Positions 1 through 10,566 of a DNA stretch of 64,000 nt are shown one piece after another (within the stretch, counting starts at the first letter, position 1; each line of letters opens with the position of its first letter). The position numbers and the translations under genes were made by a program. This DNA comes from Pyropia yezoensis. Its lineage: Eukaryota; Rhodophyta; Bangiophyceae; Bangiales; Bangiaceae. Location of the stretch: positions 25,208,020 through 25,272,019 of the forward strand of contig CM020620.1 in NCBI GenBank assembly GCA_009829735.1, read 5' to 3'. Below the pieces are notes generated by a model that worked only from the letters and a program-made list of their open reading frames with translations, ran no database searches and had not been told where the DNA came from.

Positions 1-3000
1 CCGATCGGAGCGCCTCCTCTAACTGGGCGTACGCCTCGACAAAGCGAGACTCGAGCTTGATCGAAGGGGGGGGGCGCCGCGCCGCACCTCCTGCCGACGG
101 GGACGACGACGACTTGGTGGCGGAAGGGCCTCGAACAGAGGCGTCGGACGCGCCGACCGCCGGCAGCGCCGGCCCGCCATCTGACACGACCGCGTTGTCC
201 GACACCCAAGCGACGAAGTCGGCGTACAGGGCGTCGGTGACAGCAAAGTCGTCGGGGAGCACCTCCCGCAAGCCCGCTGGGAGCCCCGCCGCGTAGTCGG
301 CGGCGTAGTAGAAAAATGCCGCCTCCATCCGCAGGGCCGCCTCGAGGTCACTCGGCGGCGGTGTGGGCACGGTCACGTCCGCCTCAATGCCGCCGCCGTC
401 ACGGACCAGCCGGCCAGAGGCGGTGCGAAAGTCTCGCCGCTCCGACTCGGTAACAGCGCGAGATTTGTACGCCGCGCCGGGGGGGCCCACGGGGCGGCTC
501 GGCGGCGCCGGTGGGCGGCTGGCGGGCCCGGAGCCAGGTGAGGGTGGCTCTGGTGACGCGGCCGGCGCCACTTCAGGAGCCCCTGTCGCGGGAGACGCGT
601 CCGTGATGGGTGAGCCGGGCTCCGCGTCGTCACCAGGGGGGAGAAGTGGCGCCGGCGCCGACGGCACAGACAGGGGGGCGGGCGTGACTGGCATAGGCGG
701 GGGGGGGGGGGAGGCAGTGCTGGGGTAACGGAAGCGGTGCTGTAGTTGGTGGCCTGGATGCATCGTCCACTTGGCGTGTAGTACTTGCCAACGGTATACT
801 GCAGGGTGTAGCGGCCAGCGCCAAGAGGGGGCGTAAAGAGGGTGGTTGTTCAAGCAACGACATGCCAAACGTGAGTGAGCAAAAAGGGACGGCGATCAGT
901 CAAAGCAATCGGGCGAGGTACCATCACAGCGGACACAATCAGGAAACGGAGCGTCAGCACGAGGACCAGAGGAGAGCAGCGCCACTGAAATCCCTCGAGA
1001 CCGTGCCATACGCTTCAAGATACCGCGAGACAGTGCCACACGCTTCACCCCAGCAACGTCGTCGACGTGATGACACCCATCCTCAGTACGCCGTCGCCGT
1101 ACCTCTCCCTGGGACATCTCCCCTTCCCCGACTTCCCTCCCCATGGGCTCGCGGACGCACCTTGAGCGCTGTGTCGTACGGCAGCGTCTGCACGTTTTGC
1201 ACAAGGCCCTTGCCAAACGTGCGGCTGCCAACCACCACCCCCCGGTCCAGGTCTTGCACGGCCCCAGCAACAATCTCCGACGCGGAGGCGGTCCCCCCAT
1301 TGACCAGCACCGCGAGGCGGACGGCGGGCCCAATGGCCGGCTCGGCTGAGCTCACGTAGCGGGGTTCTTGGCCAAGGCCGCGGCCCTTAGTGGACACGAC
1401 GACACTGCCCTTGGGCAGCACCACCTCCGCCACCTCCACCGCAGACGTCAGCAGGCCCCCCGGGTTGCCCCGCAAGTCTAGCACTAACGACGTGACGCCC
1501 GAGCCGCCCGCTTCACGAACCGCCGCGTCAAGGCCGCGCAGGGCAAAGCGGCACTCCTCAGCCGCGTCGCGAGCAAACGACGCCAGGCGGATATATGCCA
1601 CGCCCTCGGCAGGGGCGCCCAGCAGCGCCGCCACGGGCACGTCCTTGATGACCACCCGCCGGCGTGTGAGAGAAAAGGAGAGCGCCGCGGGCTCCCCACT
1701 CCGCGCGACGGTGATGGAGACGGGTGTGCCGGGGTCGCCGCGCAGCAGGTCAGACGTAGCTGACACGCCCAGGTTGGCCACCGGCTGCCCATTGACCGTC
1801 TCGAGGACGTCGCCGGGACGGACGCCAGCGTCGTAAGCGTATCCTTCGAATGCCGAAATCACTACCACCCGGGACGGGTCGCGGCGGTCCAGGGAAATGC
1901 CCAGGCCAACGCCGCCGTACCTGGGGCCAGGGGGCAAGAGAAAAGAGTAGGCGGACGACGCAATGCGGAGCACCACAAGCGAGATAGTGGGACAGGAGCG
2001 GGCCCGCCGGAGGTGATCAGATGAGAACCATGACCAAAAAGGAACCGGTCGTCAGAAATGGAACCGCCACTGACCACCCGCCCCCTCTGCACGCATCGAA
2101 GACGCCTGCGCGGTCACGACCGCCCGGCGGGTACCCCAAACCCACGCACACACCAGTGACTAGTACGCCCACCGCCGCTCGTGCGCTCCCGGACGCCATG
2201 GCCAAAGTACGCTCCCAGCGGGGGCGCGACCGAGGAATCCCGCCCCAACCAACTCGAAGAGAAGGCTCTCCCTTACACCCCCGCCTCACCCCGCCCAAGC
2301 AGCAAAACCAAGGCAGTCCATGCCGCCCCCCACTCCATACGTACTTGCCCGCCGTCTTCAACGACAGCTCCCGCGCCTCGGCGACGCTCTCAAAGCTCGT
2401 GTACGGGTCGAGGGTGCCCAGCATGCCCTCCACGCCCGCCTCAAAAAGCGCGTCCATGTCCACCTCCTCCACGTAGCCGCGCTGAAGGTCGGTGAGGATG
2501 TACTCAAAGAGCGTCGTCTTCTCACGCACTGCCGCGACGCCCGCGCCATCCGCGCCGCCCCCTTCGGGCGCAAAGAGGACGACGCCAGAGACGGCCAGGC
2601 CGGTGGCCAGGCCCACCACGAAGCCCGCCCGCTTGAACGCCGCCCACAGTGGGGCGATGGGCGCCCACCACGGGCGCGGCGCCCCGTCGACCGCGGCCGC
2701 GTCTGTTGTCACTGCCGCCGAGTCCGCATTGGCCGTGGGGGTGGGCGCGGCTGCGCCGGCGGCGGCGTCCCCGTCGGGGCCGCGACCGGAAGGGGTGGGG
2801 GCGGCCGGCGGGCCACCGCCCTCCCCCCCCGTGGCGGCGCACACCACCACCACCCACGATAGGCCAGGGGGGGGGGGGGGCAGCCCCCTCGAAGGGACAG
2901 CGTCCCCCCCCGCTGGGGAGACTCGCAGCAGCCGCCGCCGCGGCGCGGCGGGGGTGACCGCCCCGCCCGCCCAGGCAGTGCCGGTGGTGCCCCGCAAGCA

Positions 3001-3306
3001 GGGCAGGGCGGCGGCACCCGCCGGCCGCCGGGCGGCGGCCAGCCCCCCACACCACGGCCGGCAGCGACCGCCGCCACCGCCCCGCCGTACGACCGCCGCT
3101 GAGGTGGTGGGAGTGGCGGCAGCTGTCACGGCGCCGCCGACCGGGCGAGCTACCCCCGCGGCGGCAGTAAAAGCCAAGATGCTGGTTGGCGGCAGCAGCG
3201 GGTAGGGGGCGGCCACCCCGACCACCGACCGTGGGGGGCCACGTAGGGCTCGGGGGGGGGCGCCGGCGCCGCGCCGCTCACGGCGGGACGGTCGTGGCGG
3301 GGGCAT
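1..3306 (-). CDS. CtpA-like carboxyl-terminal processing protease (S41), three exons, 3' end outside window
   Basis: S41A serine protease of the type that, in plastids, trims the C-terminus of photosystem II D1. The exons I infer are 3306-2345, 1920-1161 and 798 to beyond base 1; the introns (1921-2344, 799-1160) have GT/AG ends and the phases close exactly. Counting from the ATG at 3306, a long basic/Ala-rich leader (plastid targeting, inferred) precedes a membrane segment near residues 229-246. The S41 N-terminal region ending DPYTSFE follows, then a PDZ domain from about 320 (KYGGVGLGISL). The catalytic pair is Ser533 in GGTASASE and Lys558 in TFGKGLVQ, 25 residues apart as in D1 protease. 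Exon 3 carries KYYTPSGRCIQ and, after a frame break at a 13-G tract (699-711), a C-terminal part with ASGRLVRDGGGIEADV and VEAYAQLEEAL. The start codon is uncertain. Confidence 0.88.
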
Positions 3307-5225
3307 GACGACGGGCGGGCAGTTGGGTGGCGGCAAAAGAGGAGGGAAGACGGAGGAGCAAGGAAGGGGGGGGCGGCGGGAGGGAAGGCCCAGTGGGGGT
3401 GGGGCGTGAACGGCGAAACGGGAAAGGGGGGGCGGATGGGAGGGAGGGACAGGATGGAGTGGGGACGCCCGGGTGACCAGTAAACACCGGGGAGGCGACC
3501 AGGAAGAAGAAGTCCACCCGACTTGGGTGGAGCGAGGTGCAGTGTAGTCCACAGCAGTGGCCAGTGGCCGCGTCGGCGCGTTGGGGCGCGAGCGGGGAAC
3601 CGTCCTCACCTTCCCAGGCAGCCGCCCGCCACTCTGGCGATGGCGGCGGAGGGCCCCCACACTGGCACAGGAGGGGTGGCGGGTGGCGGGTGCTGGGGAG
3701 GCGGCCGCCCGAAGCGTGGAGGCCCCGCCAGGAAGTCAAGGCACAGATCGGGACCCAAGCGAGGGGGGCATGCAGTCGTGTTGCTGAAACGTGTCACGAA
3801 CAGAACTAAAGTTTAGAGATGGGCGCAACTGCAGGGAAGAGGGAGAGGGCGGTGGCAACTGACTGTAAGCACAGAGAAAGGGGCCCGCGCGAGATCACTC
3901 ATTTTGCAATCACCCCGTTCAAGACGTCCACGGGATCAGAGGGCCCGGCGGTGCCCCACCTGCGCAGCGGCCCCCCCGAGAGAGGATGGCACATACAGGG
4001 TGTGCCGCCAGGGGGTGGGGCGTGCTGCTGGATGGGGGCCGAGCGGACAGACGGCCGCCGTTAACCCGCGACGCGCCTCGGTGCGCGGCGGCCACCGTGG
4101 CACGCGCGGTAACGCAAGTCGTGGTGGGTGCCGTTTCAAGAACGGCTTCATCACGCAACGGTCGTTGATAGCATTCATACTCGTACCCTTTCAAACTGCG
4201 GCGACAAGCCAGGAGCACTCACCACGCGTGGCCTTCCCACCAGCCATTCACGTTAGGCTAACTCCTTTCGAGTGACAGCCAGGAACCCGGCCCATGCTTG
4301 TTTGTACAGGCTGCTGGTTGCCTGTTCTCCGACCCACCGTCACCGCCACGCCTAGAGACAAAGACGAGAGAAGATGGGAAAGTACCAAAGTGCATTCTGC
4401 TATTTGCTGAATGAGTGCCCGGCAGGCTGCTGGGGACTCATGAAGGTGGCCGTCTGTCAGGTTTCCCATTGCGGCCATGCCGCGGAGGAGCGCCCGCCGT
4501 GGTGAACCCCCCTCGGCCCATTGATTAGCCGCCTCACGGACCGTGCACGCAGACCAGGTGGAGCACCCACCCTTCGCGCTCCCCCACGCTTCCGGCTTTC
4601 CCATCCTCCGAGCGAGCCAGGGGCATACGCAAGCCACAGCTTGCAGAACGGTGCCGGCGCAAGAGAGAAACAGGGCACACCCGGTAGTCTTTGTGCCTGA
4701 GTACGCAGACGTGCGTGCACTCCTCGCCAGCGGGACATTACCAGGGCACATAGCATCCGGCAGGCCACCGCGCTCCACTCTGAAGGACGAGGGGAAAGCG
4801 CGACAGGCAAGGCTGGGGGCAGCGTCATTAACGTCGGCCTTGCATAGCGGAAACTACTGTTGGTCAGCTAGGACATTGTGATGTTCTCTTTCAAAGAAAG
4901 AACCGTTCCTGCAGCGAATATGGACCATCCAAGTCGTATCACCGAAGCAGCAGCAGCAGTCTTTGTGAGTCCCCGATGCAACGTATCCGGGAGGGCGCCG
5001 CACCAGTTGTTCTTCGTGCGTTAAGGGAGCGCTGCGGAACCATGAAAGCAAGAAAGCATCTGTGGCTGCCTGGTACTGATAATATGCTAAGGAAACTTGT
5101 ATTGAAGCTCTACGGCCCTCGTAGATGCAGTCGCATTCACATGAGCGACACACATCTACAGGGCAGGGTCGAATGACCTTCTATGGTTGAACAATATTCT
5201 TCATTGTACGGAGTGGGCCAGTGTA
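3307..5225. other. Intergenic region, no supported gene
   Basis: This stretch holds the presumed 5' region of the protease gene and about 1.5 kb of mixed-composition DNA. Open frames exist on both strands (for example 4248-4778 on the minus strand), but none shows a recognisable motif, consistent codon bias or splice signals. I see no RNA gene before the tRNA at 5226. Confidence 0.5.
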
Positions 5226-5328
5226 GGTCGTGTGGTCTAGTGGTACGATTCTTCCTTTGGGAGCACACCTTCGTGCACAATGTGGAAGAGGTCCCGGGTT
5301 CAAAGATGTAAGCCCCCCGGCACGACCC
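5226..5328 (+). tRNA. tRNA-Pro (anticodon TGG) with a 21-nt anticodon-loop intron and a 10-nt T-loop insertion
   Basis: The cloverleaf is complete. The acceptor stem GGTCGTG (5226-5232) pairs 7/7 with CACGACC (5321-5327), with discriminator C at 5328. The D arm is GTC/GAT as in other eukaryotic tRNA-Pro genes. The anticodon stem CTTCC (5251-5255) pairs 5/5 with GGAAG (5284-5288). The loop reads TTTGGG, giving anticodon TGG at 5258-5260, then an intron at the canonical 37/38 position (5262-5282) that contains a GCAC/GTGC hairpin. The T stem CCGGG (5294-5298) pairs 5/5 with CCCGG (5316-5320), but the T loop is 17 nt (5299-5315) where 7 is the rule. The extra 10 nt fall inside the B-box promoter. 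A second, ectopic intron is possible; a pseudogene is the alternative. Confidence 0.85.
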
Positions 5329-5336
5329 AGAAGAAG

Positions 5337-5340
5337 TTTT
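5337..5340 (+). terminator. RNA polymerase III terminator (T4)
   Basis: A run of four T lies 9 bases after the tRNA-Pro discriminator base, the usual place for a Pol III stop signal. Confidence 0.6.
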
Positions 5341-6948
5341 GGCAACCGGTGCTCAGGCCCGTTCCGAGACACAATGTGGCGTGTGGCGAGGCTATTGTGG
5401 CGAGCTTTCTCGTGATTTGATTGGCTGCTCGGGAACCGGGGCATCGGTGGCCGCCGCCACGAACGCGGAGCCACAACCGAATGGCTTGTGGCGAAAGCCA
5501 TGTGGCGCCACAATGTGGCAATCGAGCATATAATTGTCTCTGGGACTTAACACACAGACAGGTTGTTTGTACATGTGGCAGAACATTGCCCCGCAAACCA
5601 CTCCAACATGACACAAATGTGGTTGATTCGGGAATAAACCACGCCTAGTTAAGAGGGCCCTTTTTGTGAAGCCTGGGTTTAACGGGCTACCTCGTCTCCT
5701 CATTGGCCGACGAAGATCAATTCGATCGGTCTGAGTGGCAATTCTGTCACCGCATTGGCTCAAGAGCGAGGTGTCAGGTCTTTTCTTCCTTTGGGCCACA
5801 GGAAGTTGAAGAGTGTACACGTGTTCACCTGCACCCGTTGTCGCGGCCGTGTGGGGCAGATGAGAACAGAAAAGAATGGAAAAGAATGCAAAAGAATGCA
5901 AAGACGATGGTCAACCGTGCCTCACAGAACGCCCGCCGGAGCGAAACACCACACCTTGGTGAAGTGCCACCCACCCCACCTCATCACCTCGCACAGCGCC
6001 CAAAGGCCACCAGCCTCGCCAGGCGCACCCCCCAAAGGCTCACTACCCGCCACACCCGGGTTGGCGAGGTCAAATAGGGGTGGGCCCGGCGCAGGGGGCG
6101 TCTTTTCACGTCTCGGGGAAGGTGCAGTCCCCCAATGACTGTGACTTTACCACCTGTGGCGGATGTACTGTCCTCTGCATCTCGGAGGCTTTTCGACCCT
6201 CATAGTACACCTGCAGACACTTCCCCGGGGCATCTCAGAGATCTCTGAGAATGCCCGGGGTATCAGCGACAGGAATGGAGTTATTGATGGGGGAAGGGCT
6301 GTCACCTTCAGACTCCGGCGGGGGGGGGGTTGAAGGGGGAGGCGTCAAGGCGACGGGAGGGGGGGGAGGGGTGGAAATGTCGTGCAAGGGGTTGGGTAGA
6401 TTTACTCGCGGGGACACACTCATGCGCAAGATCCGGGTGGCCGCGTCACCGGGGCTGCGCCCGACCGTCCCTCACGGCCTCTGTGGCGTGGGGTGAAAAT
6501 TGGGGTCATGAAAAAACCCCAATTTTCTTCTCAGCCACTCACAGGGCTGCACGTTTCTTTGAAAAGGCTAGTGTAAAGAAACCCAGGCTGCACTCCTTAA
6601 CTAGGCGTGAAACGGGTTGGTCGGTTGTCTGTAGCAACACTTGGACCCCAAGACTATTGCTAGCCTTCCGAATTCATTTACCCGACCGAGGGAACTCCTT
6701 GTGGAGTGAGAATCAGGAATGGGATTTGGTCTATGAACTTGCATTACCGCTCCGTGCACGCTCAGCTAGTCGGGGAGTCCCGAGAGACGCCGCCGGGAGT
6801 TCAAAAGTCGATCCTGGCGAGGTCGAAGGGCACAGCCTGGTGAGGTTTCAGGTCGCGGGAGGTCCCCCGCAATGCGGCGAAGAGATGACCCCGGGAATAG
6901 TGATGGTAAAGTCCAGACGTCGGGTGAGGCCAGGAGACGCGGGTGGGG
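5341..6948. other. Intergenic region with short inverted repeats
   Basis: I find no supported gene here. Bases 5371-5525 are rich in the word TGTGGCG and its complement. Bases 6223-6260 form a near-perfect hairpin with arms of about 19 bases (CCCCGGGGCATCTCAGAGA against its imperfect complement). G runs occur at 6317-6327 and 6359-6366. Confidence 0.45.
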
Positions 6949-7655
6949 TACGCCAGTGCGCCTTCGCGCAGCCCCCCCCCCTGCCGCTTCATGCACGGTA
7001 GCTAGTCTAGGCCAAATGTCGACCATTCTCGATGACATTCAAGGTGCTCGTGTACTTCAAGACATGCACGACATACGTGCTTGTAGAGGAGGCCGAGGGG
7101 AGGAAGAGGATGTTTTTTATTTTTTGAGCACGTCTGTTCTCGCGGAGCTACGGCCGACAGAAGCCAAGGTGACTGTCAGGAAAGTGCTGGTAATGTCGAC
7201 CAGCTCATGCTCATGCAGCCAATGGAAACACCTGGTCCGCGATCAGTCCGGCCCAGCGATGCACCGTGAGCAAATCAATCATGCTGAGTGTTGGCCGACG
7301 ACGAACATGGGGCCGCCTGGGTGCTGTTCATAGCAGAGAAAATGCACTCTCTGCAGTAGAGAAAAAAGCACAACGCAGAGGGATTCCAGGCCTAGATGGT
7401 GATGCTTGGCCAAAAAATGGACAACATCTATCTCCATCCTCTCGTACCTCTCGTAGTGGTTTTTATGTCCAGGTCATGTGTACTTCTCTTGCTCTGGCGT
7501 TGAAAGTAGCGAAGGAAAATGCGTCCGTCATGAACCTGCCTTCCTGGGGCCGTGAGGCGAGGTCGATATTTCCGGGACTGGTCGACATTTGGCCCAGACT
7601 AGCTACGCCAGTGCGCCTTCGCGCACCCCCCCCCCCTGACGCTTCATGCACGGTA
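6949..7655. mobile_element. Transposon-like element: 52-bp direct repeats outside 25-bp terminal inverted repeats
   Basis: Bases 7001-7025 (GCTAGTCTAGGCCAAATGTC then GACCA) are repeated in inverse orientation at 7579-7603 with one mismatch, so they look like terminal inverted repeats of a 603-bp unit. Immediately outside lie direct repeats of 52 bp (6949-7000 and 7604-7655), both starting TACGCCAGTGCGCCTTCGCG and ending CGCTTCATGCACGGTA around a C tract. The interior has no convincing coding frame. It is likely a non-autonomous DNA element; the long direct repeats are too long for an ordinary target-site duplication. Confidence 0.6.
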
Positions 7656-7731
7656 CCTCCCACAGGCTCCTTTGGGAGTGCGCTCGCTTCCGCGCCACCC
7701 TTCACCACACGCTCCGCGCACACCTTTGCAC

Positions 7732-9429
7732 TCAAACATCACACAACGCGTCCACATCAATCACCTCCACGGCGGTAGCGCTTCCCTCGAGACCCGCTCG
7801 CACCGCATCACGACCCGGCAGGACCGCCGTCGCTGCCGCCATAGGCTCCCCCAGGGACGTCAGGGCAGACTGCCGGTTAACGACCGCCGCCGACGGTGCA
7901 GCCCGAGCGGCTGCGACCGCGACGGGCTGGGTGGCCCCGCTGCTCGCGGCGTTCGCCGCCTGCGGACGCGCCCGGACAGGCGCTCTGTTGGTGGGGGCCC
8001 TCGTTGCTCCAGCACTGGCTACCCACGCCGCCTCGGGATTGACAGCCCTGTCCACCGCGGCTGCCCCCACTAGGCGCTTGACCTTGCTGTCCGCCACTGC
8101 CCCCTCCTCGGGCTTGACCTTCTTGTCCTCGGCCAGAGCTGCCCCCGCTTCGAGCTTGGCCTTTTTGGCCACCGCGCCGGCTGTCTCCGTCTCAGTCATG
8201 ACCTTGCTCTCTGCCGCAGCCCCCCTTTCGGACTTGACGCTGCTGCCAGCCACGGAGGCTACCTTTGCCTCGCGCTTGGCTTGCTTGCCCACCGCCCAGA
8301 CTACCCCCGCCTCGTTCTTGACCTTGTTGTCAGCCGCCGCGGCGGCCCCCGTCTCGGGCTTGAACTTGCTGGCCACCGCCTCGGGTGCCACCGCCTCCAT
8401 CTTGACCTTGCTCCCCGCCGCTGCCCCCTCCTCGGACTTGACACTGCTGCCCGCTGCCACGGTCACCCCCTCCTCGGGCTTAACGTTGCTGTCAGTCGCC
8501 ACGGCTGCACCCGTCTCGGGCTTGACCCCACCCTTGGGAACCTTGGGCGCGAGCTGGGCGCTCACCGCCGCCGCAGACTCCTCAGAGAGCGTCAGGGGAG
8601 GCTTCCCCTTGAACACCGCCGCCGTAGCCATCCCCGTATCGGCTGCCGACTCGGCCTCTGTCTTGACGCTGCTCTCTACCACGGCCACCCCCGCCACGGG
8701 CTTGATCTTGCTCTTCGCCGCTCCCCCCTGTTCAGGCTTGACGCTGGTTCCCGCCGCCGCAGCGGCCCCCGTCTCGGGCTTGACCGCGACCTCGACTTCG
8801 GGCTCATGCTGGGTACTCTGCACCGCGGCCACACCGACGTCGGGCTCCAACGGGGTGTCCTCCGACTCGGCTCCCCCCTCGGAAAGCGATGTCAGAGACT
8901 CTGCGTCGTCCATCGCCTCCACGGCCGCATCCGCACCGCCGTTGAGTTGGGCGTACGCGCTTGCCAGCGCCGCTGCCCGCGCTTCAGGCTCATCGACTCC
9001 CGGCAGGAGGTGCCGTTTGATCAGCATTGAGTGGCGGGAAGAGCACTGATACCCAATGCGACCCGGCACGTGGACGGAGAGGAGACCCCAGTTTTGGCCC
9101 ATCGGGTCCCGCAGCGGGTCCCGCTGGTGCATGGCGGCCAGCAACACCAGGTCCTCCTCGTGCAGCCACTTGCCCTGCTTGTGCTCCTGTCCCGGCGCGT
9201 TGTGGCGGTAGTAGTAGTGATCCGGATTGGTCAGACGCTCCTCAAACGCCCGCCGCTTGACCGGCGACCATGGCTCATCCGTCGCCTCGGGGGGCGTTAT
9301 CGCCCCCCGGAGAACGTCCACGTCCTGCTGCCGGAAGCCGTGCAGACGCTTCCCGCCGCCAAAGTGGCGGCGCTTGGAAACTTGGGTAGCTCCTTCCTGC
9401 GCCGGCCACCGCGGCTCATGGGCGGCCAT
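7732..9429 (-). CDS. SANT/Myb-like protein with a tandem array of SUMO-type motifs
   Basis: A 565-residue single-exon protein, if translation starts at the ATG at 9429; the frame is open to 9558, but the extra 43 residues are proline-rich and look like leader. Residues 86-145 resemble a SANT/Myb-type domain (GKWLHEEDLVLLAAM, then QNWGLLSVHVPGRIGYQCS). From about residue 190 to 500 a degenerate unit of roughly 18-22 residues repeats, each copy carrying a lysine motif of the form hydrophobic-K-x-E (VKPE, VKTE, VKSE, VKME, VKNE, FKPE). The C-terminus has VEVIDVD, which fits a SUMO-interacting motif. I infer a nuclear, SUMO-linked chromatin or transcription factor; I recognise no named ortholog. 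Confidence 0.75.
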   Translation of the reverse strand: MAAHEPRWPAQEGATQVSKRRHFGGGKRLHGFRQQDVDVLRGAITPPEATDEPWSPVKRRAFEERLTNPDHYYYRHNAPGQEHKQGKWLHEEDLVLLAAMHQRDPLRDPMGQNWGLLSVHVPGRIGYQCSSRHSMLIKRHLLPGVDEPEARAAALASAYAQLNGGADAAVEAMDDAESLTSLSEGGAESEDTPLEPDVGVAAVQSTQHEPEVEVAVKPETGAAAAAGTSVKPEQGGAAKSKIKPVAGVAVVESSVKTEAESAADTGMATAAVFKGKPPLTLSEESAAAVSAQLAPKVPKGGVKPETGAAVATDSNVKPEEGVTVAAGSSVKSEEGAAAGSKVKMEAVAPEAVASKFKPETGAAAAADNKVKNEAGVVWAVGKQAKREAKVASVAGSSVKSERGAAAESKVMTETETAGAVAKKAKLEAGAALAEDKKVKPEEGAVADSKVKRLVGAAAVDRAVNPEAAWVASAGATRAPTNRAPVRARPQAANAASSGATQPVAVAAARAAPSAAVVNRQSALTSLGEPMAAATAVLPGRDAVRAGLEGSATAVEVIDVDALCDV

Positions 9430-10566
9430 CGGGAGGGCCCGACCGGGGGAATGAGCACGGCTGGCGCGTGGGGGTGGCGACGGGAGGGGAAAGGGGGCGA
9501 GGGGATGTGGGCGGACGGGCCGGCTGGGAGGCCGGGGTGGGCAGCCGGCACGGGCCAAGGGGAGTCGGCAGGGGTGTGCGCGCGGGCCGGTGAGGCAGGT
9601 GGAAGCCCCGCGCGGGCGGCGCGGGGGGGGCCTTGACGTCGCTCACGCGGGCGCCAGCGACGGCCGTCGGCGGGGGCGCTTCCACACGGGTGGCCACCCG
9701 ATGCGCGGGGCCGAGGCGGACCCGCTGTGCGCGCGCGGCGGCGGCGGCGGCGGCGGCGGCCAGCAAGGCGCGCCCCACGGACAGCGCGTTTGGGGGGGGT
9801 GGGGCACTGGAGGGGCGCTCACGGGGCGGCACGGGCCCGCAGGCCGCGGGCGGCGCGCACTGGCTCGCCGGCCGCCGGCGGCACCCGCCCGCCCGCGGCC
9901 GCCGCGCGCGAGGTGGTCTGCCGGGCAGGGCGCTTGGGCGGCGGGCCCAGAGCGCGGGCTTGCGGCGCGGGGTCTCCCCGCTGGTCACCACGTGGAGGCG
10001 AAGCAACTCTTCTCGCTGGCACGCGCCCAGTGGAGAAGGCCTTTTTGCGGTCACCTGGCTTTGGGTCCCATGAAGCAGAGTGCAGCACATACGACAGAGA
10101 CAAAAAAAAAAATAGTACTCAAAAAGGAGGAGCTCATAGCGCATCTGATGGTGTTTGGCACGGGTGCTTCTTTCAAGTCAGCCTGGCCTCAGGTGCCTGT
10201 TTGCGTCTCTTTTGCGCGGCCTTCCACGTTCTCGCTGAGTGTTGCTGAGGGTTTTCAATCAATGAGATGTCTGTATACTCACCCAGGAGACAGCTCTTAA
10301 CTGGGCGTGGGCAACGCTTCTCAGTCGACTGGACCACTTGCCACGATGAGAACGTGTCAAAAAAAAGAGAGAAGCATGAACTGACACTCGTTTGTCGCCC
10401 ACTACATACCTATTGGACGGTGGAAACAGTAAGCCGGGAGTCCCCATCCATGAGCATCCTCCGCCCGCGCTATACATACATACGTGCCGCGATACAACCA
10501 ACCGACAAAGGGATGAGTACAAAAAGAAGAAAAAAAAACAGCACGAACGGAGAGTGACAGTGTCAG
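9430..10566. other. Intergenic region, upstream of the SANT-like gene and downstream of MCM9
   Basis: The first 600 bases are very GC-rich with GCG/CGG tandem triplets (about 9735-9765), then composition drops after 10070. Frames on the plus strand (9590-10300) are compositionally biased and have no motif. I see no gene. An A10 tract occurs near 10102. Confidence 0.45.

Noticed and set aside
4248..4778. 176-codon minus-strand frame upstream of the tRNA
   Set aside because: Cys- and Arg-rich without motif, no codon bias, no neighbours supporting it.
9590..10300. 236-codon plus-strand frame between the SANT-like gene and MCM9
   Set aside because: It is driven by GCG/CGG triplets and then by unrelated sequence; no conserved segment.
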